A stretch of DNA of 64,000 bases from positions 17,397,219-17,461,218 of the forward strand of contig NC_064444.1 in assembly GCF_023343835.1 (NCBI RefSeq), in the 5' to 3' direction. This document shows, in pieces, positions 23,201 through 32,200 of this stretch. A program made the translations under genes and the position numbers. Position 1 is the first letter of the stretch. Each line of letters starts with the position of its first letter. Source of the stretch: Lagopus muta. Its lineage: Eukaryota > Chordata > Aves > Galliformes > Phasianidae. Below the pieces are notes generated by a model, which saw nothing but the letters and a program-made list of their open reading frames with translations, was not told the DNA's origin and made no database searches.

Positions 23201-26200
23201 GCAAGTCAAGGAAAGTGATGTTTGGAGGAGAGTTATATGCTGAAGGGTCAGTAAATGTTTTTATGCTTGTTATTAGAGGAAAAAATGTGCTGCTTTTGCA
23301 CTGGAAAGTCAGAGGGGGGAACAAATGGAGGTGGTAGCATGCAGTCTCATTACAAGTGCTGGGGCCCTTCTCCATCTGCTCAACAGTGGAAGCACAGGGA
23401 TCATGTGCAGAAAGGACACAGCTGGCATTTTCCAGAAGCAGATGCCAGCGTAAGACACAGGCATTTCTTGGGGTGTCTCTGCATTACCCTGAAGTCTCTT
23501 GTTTGATTTCTGAATTCAGGTCACAGCAGGGAACTCCTCTCTAGCGCTGGAGCTGCAGGAAGTGGAGCCCTTGGTGGTGCCTCAGGCTTCTCCCACCCGT
23601 GAGCGTTCGCCGGACGTCATTTCCTCTGCTTCCACAGCCATGTCCCAGGACATCCCTGAGATTGCTTCTGAGACCTTGCAGCGTAGCTTTGCAGCTGCTC
23701 CATCTGCACTCTCTGCAGAAGTGCTGGAGCCCAGTCATCACGCAGACAGTATGGCCTCTGCAGCCTCAGCCTTGCATTTGCTGTCTCCGAGGAACCGGCA
23801 CAATTCAGAGCACAGCCACCACTCTTTGGACATGGCTCCGGTGGAGGTGGACAGACTGAATGCTCCGTCCTTACTGGAGACTGCTTTAACTCAGGAAAAT
23901 GCATCTTCGGACAGTGTTGTGAGTCAGCCATGGCCAGCAGCTCCTGACATAACCAGAGAAACCAGGAACAGCATGGCAGACAGGTAATCGCTAGATGGGT
24001 CTTGCTTGGGATGGTGTCTTTGTGCTTTTCAAGCTGCTAACTTGATGAAAACATCTCACGTTAAAGAGTTTTCCATCCCTTCTTTTCCTTAAAGAATCTG
24101 ATGGTTCAACCCTTCTGTGTGCCTGGTCTGTATAAGCCACATCCTGTGTTTCCTAGACCAAATCTATCAGTTTGTGCTCTTTGACCCTTTTAAGCACAAA
24201 GGATATCTGCTAAGGTGAGGTCTGTTTTACTGGCCTTCACGTTCACCCTGAATAGAGACTTCAGCTGGAATTTTTATTTTTTTAGCATGCCACCTCTGGA
24301 AAGAAAGCCAGTTCAAGCTAAATTCATCTCAAGTGATCTCCCTGCATGCTCTTATTTGATTGAAAACAGTCAATTAGCACATAATTGGCAGGTTGATTGT
24401 AGGTTACTTTCTCTCTCTTCTATGATTGGCTTTCTGCAGCTAGCGTTATAAATGAAGTGCTTTAGAAGTGAGGAAATGCATGATGTCATCTCTGCTGAGC
24501 AGGAAGAATGGGGCAGCATCACATAGGCCTGCTCACAGGAAGCAAACCATTATGCTAGCAGCAGTGCTTCATTGCAGGATTAGTGTCCTCATCTTCTGAT
24601 GGGACTGGGACAGTGAGGTGACTCCAGAGTATCTCTAAACTGCTGCTGCCTGCACCATGAGAAACTTAGCACCAAGGTTGGCACCTGCTCAGTCAAGCCA
24701 TCAGCCTATGATCAAGTGATAAGCACTCAGTTCTGTTTGAAGATCCATGCTGAATTCAAATAGACCTACTTTGTGGCTCAGGTGGATGTACAATTTGCTT
24801 TCAAAACTCCAGACCGGGTTCAGTGTTGCAAGAACTGAAAGACTTGGAGAAATCAGTACCTGCACACAGCACTTGCAGCTCTCTGGGTTTGTGCAGATCA
24901 GTTTGTTTTGTTTGTGTTGTTGTTTTTTTTTAATTGAATTTTAGATCTTCTGTCAGCATCTCCCATGGAAGTGGAGTAAGCAAATAACCAAGCTGAAAGA
25001 CACTTTCATGATGGTGTATGTATGTATTTTTTTTTTTCCTCTAGCCCAAGGGATGAGGTTGAAGAAAAGCACAAGAGCTCTTCCTATCATCGACACAGCT
25101 ACCACCTTCTGCAGCACGACAGCCAGGATGCTAGTGCAGAACAAAGGTACAAGAGTGCTCAGCCCCCTCTCTCGCCCTGCATGGACTCTGTTCAGGCTGC
25201 ATTCGTGCTTCTGTCCCCAGCAAGCCTTCACGTGTGGGGTGAATGTCTTTGCTTTGTCTCCTGATTCAGTGTGTGTGCCTTCCAACTTCCATAATGTTCT
25301 GGTGCCTTCAGCTGATCGTGATTGACCTCTGGACATTGTCCAGCTGATATTCTGGAAGGCAGGATTTGGCTTTACTTGCTCCTAAGAGCAGGGACCAAAC
25401 TTGGTTTAATTACCAGTGCAACTCCATTAAGGAACCTGTTCCCAAATCCTTTGCTTTAGATAAGGTAGGGAAGGTATCTTAGGAGGTAGTTTCTCGCTTT
25501 TGCCATCTTTACTCCCTCACGAGCCACCCTGGAGCTCTGTGGGCATGTTCTGTGTGCCTGGTGAGCTCAGAGCTGTTTGACAGCTGTGAGTTCGTTCACA
25601 GTCCACTCTTCAGTTCAGAGTCTGTGTTGGATGGCTTGTCAGCAGCTGAAAGACTCCGAGGCACTGAGCATCTCCCAGTTCCTAGGCTCAACCCGATTCT
25701 CCTATGTTCCTGCAATACTTACTGCATTAAGTGCTGTCTTAAAGCCCTAAGGGTGTGCTATGCTTGGGTTCCCTGCTGGGTCAGTGGTTGCATCCCAGGG
25801 CTTCTGTGCTACTGTGTGTATGCAGCAAGAAGAGGCACCAGCAGCCACTCTGCCTGAACAGCAGCTCTCAGTAATGCAGAGACCCTTCCAGTCCTGTCTC
25901 TCAGCACTGGAGCTCTGCCTGAGCAGGCCTGGATGAAAATGGAGTGGCCTCTGCAGAGGTGTGTGTGTTAGAGATGAAGGTGACAGGTGTCCTTAGCTGA
26001 GTGACCCTGGATGTGTGTGGATGCAGAGCAGTGTGAAGTCCCCTCCTTATAGTGCAGACTGACAGCATGCGGTACTGCAAGTGATGTCCTCTCCCCTGCT
26101 ATTCCTTCATAGTGACCATGATGATGAAGTTGCAAGTTTGGCTTCTACATCAGGTGGATTTGGTGCCAAAGCATCTACGCAGAGGCTGCCTGTGAAGGAT

Positions 26201-29200
26201 TGGAAAGCCAAGGCATCCCCTCGGGCTTCCCCAAAGCTAAAGCGGAAGGGCAAGAAAGATGACGGGTATGCTGGGCTTGCCAGGGTGCAGATGGCTGTGG
26301 GACCAGCTGTGCAGGGCCTGACAGAGCTATTAGCAGCAAGGCTAGGCTCTGAGGCTGGGCTGTGGCCAGCAGCTCCCGGCCCTGTTTTGCAAATGGGAGC
26401 AACCCCACAGAAAGCATTGCTGGCTGCACAGACGCTGGGTTCACTTAGGGATGTGGGAGGAGGTTCTGCTCTACTCAGAGTCCAAAGTGCAGCAGAGAAA
26501 TTGATGGTAGGTAAATCATAGAACTGTATGTTGGTGGGGATGCTTTTGCCAGCTTCATTGGAACTGTGACACTGACTGTAGCTTAATATGGTCTTGATTT
26601 CTGGTTGGCTTTTGAACACTGGCACAGTGCCCCTGTTCAACATCTATCCTTTGTTACCTGCTTGCTGCTTTTGTGTGTTTTTAAACATGCCCGTATGAAT
26701 GTCTTGCAAGTGAAAATTGATGACTGGAAAGAGTTGCCCATAAGAAATTAGAGCAACCTGTCTGTGTTAATGAGGGGAAAGTAGCACAGCTTCTGCAAGG
26801 GGCTTTTCTCCTCTTGTGCTCTCTTGGCTCCCCGATTTGGAGCCCTTGCTGTGCAGATTGCAAAAAAAGATAGCTCGTGGCATTAAGTTTCTGGCTGTGG
26901 TCCTTCACTGTGACACCCAGAAATGCTTTTCATTTCTCCTGCCTCGGTCTTTTTAAAGGTGCTGAATGGATGCAAATGTGTACTTCCCTTCTGGTAGTTT
27001 TTTTTCTGAAGGTTTCTTCACCTTTCAGAACTGGAATCGTTAGAACTATGTTTTGAAATTCATTAATGCTCTGTTTCACAAACGAGTACTGGGGTTTTTT
27101 CTTTCTGAAATATTGGGAGACCTTCAAAAGCTCTTTGGCAAAGCCTTCCCCGCCTTTGAACTCGGACAAGACTGTATTGTTCTTTTTTAACAGCCCCCAT
27201 TCAGACTTGGCTCAAATCTGCTGGGTGTTGAAAGCAGCCCTGTGAAGGGACCAGTCTGTAAGGGGCTTAAGGGCCTGTGAATACTGCAAATGATGGAGGC
27301 ACAGAGCAGTGGGGACTGGGACTTCCTTGCCTTCCTGTTGCACTCACATTACACTAGGCAAAACAGAAGTTTGAGCTGGGTATGAAATCTAAAGTAACCT
27401 GTGAAGTTCGTGATCTGTTTGGGCACTTCTGATAATCAGAGCAGTTAACTGACATAATTGAGTTCCCATTTCTCTCTCTTTTATCTCCAGGGATGTGAAC
27501 CAGTCGCCAAGATCATCTAACAACCAGGTGAGTCAGAGCTGCCCCTGCCATCCCTTCCAAGGGCCCAATGCCTCAGCTGTTTGCTGTCATACTAAAGACC
27601 TGAGAGAAGGATCATCCCAATTAAGTGTCATGGGCCCTCTGCTCTCAGGCATGGCGTTGTTCTGTTCTCTGCCTTACACACCAGGGAAGAAGCTGCCCAC
27701 GCTGAGGGCTTCCTTCTCACTTTTGCATGTTGATTTGCCTTTCCACGTTCTCACAAGCTGTGTGTCATCTCAAACTCTACCCCTCATTTCCTCTTCCCTG
27801 CTAAGTTGGCTTGCATGCACTGGCAGCAGGGTAAGCTGTTCCCAGCAAACTAATGATCACAGTGGGACTGGCCTGTTGGGGTGTGTAACTTCTGTTGATA
27901 GCACTTCTTTATCTGGTAGAAAACATGCTCAGCAGAGTTGTGCACTTCTTAAACTGCCCTTAGATCCATGTGCTTCCTTTATATAAGGACCTCTCTGCTC
28001 TCTGAACCTGGCCAAAAGTGAATCAGTTCTGCTTATTCCTAGAAAGTGAATCAGTTCTGCTTATTCCTATTTTCTTTCTAGCACCGGAGTTTAGAAAAGG
28101 GTTTTGAATCTACACAGTTCGGCGTATTCTCAGCAACCATTTATGAGTTCTTTCGGATCCTTCACGTACTTGGCTTTGTCAGTTTATTTATCATGACAAA
28201 AGTCTTAGAAATTGGCATTAAGCTGGCCCAATTTTCTGCTTTGTGTGTTGTGCTTCTGTCTCTGGCATGGTGCTTGACTTTAACACCTAGCAGAAAGCTT
28301 GACTGGTCCTGTCAGGAATAAGTGCTCATCCTCTCCACGCACAGGTGACACCGGAGTTCCAGGAAGAGCTGATGTGTGTGTTGAGGAGCCAACAGCGTGA
28401 GCTCTCTGAGCTGCGTCAGAACCAGATGGAGCTGTTGCAGAGGCTCACAAATCACCTTGATGCCATTCAGAGCTCGCTGATGGGCCACATGGAGAGGGTG
28501 ATCGACTCCCAGCAGGAGCAGGAGCGTATCCTTGGTTGAAATTGGAGTGGAAGGCTGCGAGGCATGAGGGAGGCTAAGAAAGATCAGCAGTCTTATCAGC
28601 ATGGGCTATAGATGCTGTAAAGGAGGGCCTGGCTGCAGTGTAACTATTTCACTTTGTCTCAGTCCCTTCCTGAGGGCAAGAAGCTCAGAAGTAGAACAGA
28701 TTGCTACTTTTCCATACCCCTACATCTTCAACCTATGAAGGCTGTAAGTGCTGCTGTGCTGGAGCAGACCAAGGTACACCTGATGTGTTCCCCTTCCTCA
28801 GGCAGGGGCCAGTTATACAGGAGTGTTTATGGACTGATCCTTCTTTTCCTCCTAAAGCTGTTGCAGTACTTTGAGAAATTGCACCAGAAGTGGCATCTGA
28901 CTGCCATACCCCATGGATGCAAATAGGCTTTTTTTGCCTGTAGCCACATATTCATCTGGTGGCTTAATCAAACCATTTATTCCATAGTAGAACTATTCCA
29001 TAATAGTTTCTAGTTTAATGTAAGAGCTGGTGGAACTGTTCCCTATGCAAGATGCTGGCGTACCATACGCTCCTGTGATGATGCAACAACAGTTTGTTTT
29101 CTCTCTTAATCTTGGATTTTCCTTTTTGATAATCAGGCTGATACTTCCATCGATAACTCAGAGAGCCCTCCACTGAAATTCAGAGTCTGGAATTTCATTG

Positions 29201-32200
29201 TAATGTTACAATGGATTTTCCCCATTGGCACTGAATTTTCAGCAGTTGAACTCTTCAGCGAGCGCTGAGAAATCCACCTGTGTGCTTTGCAGTCAGGTGT
29301 AGTTTGAGTGATGGTGAATAATTTTATATGAAAACATTTGCCAGTAATCTCTGTTTCTGACAGATCTGTGCCTTCACAGTGGGCCTCACTTTCCTTCTGC
29401 TTTGGGAAGTGACTGTGTATTTTCATACCTTGTTTTTTGCCACTACTTTGTTAATTCACTGGAAGATCTTGCCTTTTAGTTCTTTGACAGATTACTTTAT
29501 TGCAAGCTGTTTGTGCTCCTTAACGTGCATGCTTGTTAGAGAGAAGACTGGATCGAGCACTGACAGAAGGGCAGCAGCGCAACGGGCAGCTCCAGGAGCA
29601 TCTCTCTCAGCAGCTCTCTCAGACCCTTTCCAATGCTGTGTGCAACCGTCTGGAGAGGACTGTTCGTGAGGAGATGAAGAAGACAGTACCCCAGTGTGAG
29701 TGCTGCTGCCTGGCTTTTGAGGTGGACTCTGGCAGGTGGGAGGCATGCTCTGTGAAAGAGCTGCGTGAAGTAAGAGTTAGGTTGCAGGAAGACTTGTCAT
29801 TGCACTGTGGTCAGGTCAGTTGTTACTTTGTCTGGAGAAATCCTTAAAACCTTCAATGCTGAAATTCCACAGCCTCTCTGGTGACTTCTGCTGCGAGAAA
29901 AATTTTTCTCCTCATGTCCAGCCTTAGTTTTCTAAGCCAGAGCTTGCGATCTTTGTCCCTACCTGTGTCGTTTGGCACCCCTGGGGAGAGAATGACTTCA
30001 TTTTCTTTGTCAGGTTTTGAAGTGTGGTACTGGGCCTTTAAAGCTGCAACTTAGATGTGTTTGTGTTTTGCCTAGGCATTTCCAAGAGTGTGGACCCAGT
30101 TGCTGGCCAGCTAAGTAACACTATTGCCACCAAGCTCACTGCTATTGAGGGGACACTGAAAGAGAACATTACCAAGCTAGTGAAATCAAAGGTAAGGAGA
30201 ACCAGACCGTAGCTATTCCTGGGGACACCGAGTTGTCACCTGCATGGGAAGTGATTCCTCATAGCTTTTCCTCTCACCTGAATCTCCAGATGGGTCAGAG
30301 TTCAGTTTAGCTGACAGCAATCAATGCTTTCTGCTGGTTTCATCAGAAGAGCAAGCTCACTGTGTGCTCCCCTGCCTGCTGTGCCTTGTTAGCCCTTTCT
30401 TCCATTTACCAAGTTGTTTGTGCTCTGTATTAGAAGCTCTCACTGGAGAGTGGTTTTTGGGGTCATCTTACTCAGCCAAGTGGTGAATGTTTGTAGGAGC
30501 AGAATTATGTTGCTTGCATTAGCAGGCAGTGATGGGTTGTGGGAGGGAAGCTGGGGAGGAGGAAAGGAATCGTGCCTGGCTTCACCGCCTTCCCTTGCTC
30601 TCAAGCTGAACTGCATGACAATTGTGATTTTTCTTGGGCAGCCCCTCAAGTAATCAGGTGCTCTGCCTGCTGTCATCATGGTGCAGCTTAGAGGAAGGAG
30701 TTCAGCTGCTCAGGGAATGCATGCTCCTAACTGACAGAACGGGCCTCACCTGGTGTGGGTGTGCTGTTGGGACATAGAGTGTTTGTTCACATTTCTATCC
30801 TGCAGCAGGCTGTTGTTAATTTCCTGGAGTCTCTTCTCTGTGTTCTTGTAAGAACCTTACAGACAGCGTTGTGAGGGCAACAGCTGACACCCTGCAGGGC
30901 CCAATCCAGTCGGCCTACAGGGAAGCCTTCCAGAGCGTCGTGTTGCCAGCCTTTGAGAAGAGCTGCCAGTCCATGTTCCAGCAAATCAATGACACCTTCA
31001 AGCAGGGCACGCAGGAATGTGAGTCATCTTTTGTGTTAGTGGCTGACAAGTTGGCCCTTGGCTAATGTCACCTCCTCTCAGAGTTTCACTGTTGAGCTCT
31101 TAGCCCACTGGTGTAATCTGAAAGCGTGCTACTCTTTCCCACTTGAGAAAAGGATGTGAGGGGATTTTGTAGGCGACTCCCTGCTCCAGCTCCAGGCTCT
31201 GTAACCCACGCTGTGAAATGCTTGATGTCATTCAATGAATCATTGACTTGCTGGCTTTACTACCAGTGCAGCTGGGCTTTACTACAGTGGCATTACCACA
31301 TCCTACTTCTGTTACTGTGTCTCATGTAATTCTTTGTGGTGGGGAGGCCAGAAGCAGGATTTCTGTTAGCTTAGCACAGCCCACAGCAACCTTATACATT
31401 CTCCCCTCTTCTGTGCTTGTACACTGGTTTCTGCTACAGGATGTGTAGAGCCTGATGGTGGATTTCTACTCTGACCACAGTGCTTAGAACTGAACTATCT
31501 TCTTCTTTGGCTGTTGCAGATGTTCAGCAGCTCGAGACTCACATGAAGAACAAGAAGGCACGAGAACAGGAGGCCCGGGACCCACTGCTGAATCAGCTCC
31601 GACAGCTCATCAGCACCTTCCAGAGCACCACCGAGCAGCTGGCTTCCACCATCGCAGCCAATATCCATGCTGAGGTGCAGCACCAGCTGCACATTATTGT
31701 GGGCAAGTAAGTTGGCAGCTGGGCTTGCTAAAAGAGAAGTCAGTGAGAAGCACAGATGTTTAAAAAGAAATTTCTCCCTGCTTTGTTGTGGAAATGAGCC
31801 TTTTGCCATCCTAACCACAGAGCTGCCTGTTAGCTCTGTGTGGCATGACAAAGCATGTGGGCTGGTGTAACTGTTGCCCTGTAAGGCACAGAACAAAGAC
31901 CACAGAACACTTTGAACAACCAGCTGTATCTCTGCTGCGTGGGGGAGCTTGGGACATGCATGTGATGCCATGTGCGTGTTTGTGGACCTCAGTGCTCTGA
32001 AGTCACTCCTTCCTCTCTGTTCTAAAATGATCTTTGGGTCTCTTCGAGGCTTTTCCTCTTCATGTCCTCAGGCATGCCAAAAGTTTTGCAGGCTCCTTTT
32101 GCCCTCTCAGCTGTTGTGCCTGTTTGGCCATCCCAGATTCGAGATGTGATCCTGGCAGTGCCTTCAGCTTGTGTGCACTGTGATGCTGGTGGCAGGTTGC

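Noticed and set aside
24300-24450. Possible extra EDC4 exon in intron 18 (frame MPPLERKPVQAKF...)
   Set aside because: Exons 18 and 19 already join in frame to the conserved protein, and this frame has no family match.
26107-26643. 178-codon minus-strand open frame opposite EDC4 exon 20
   Set aside because: Antisense to a coding exon plus intron, with no recognisable product.
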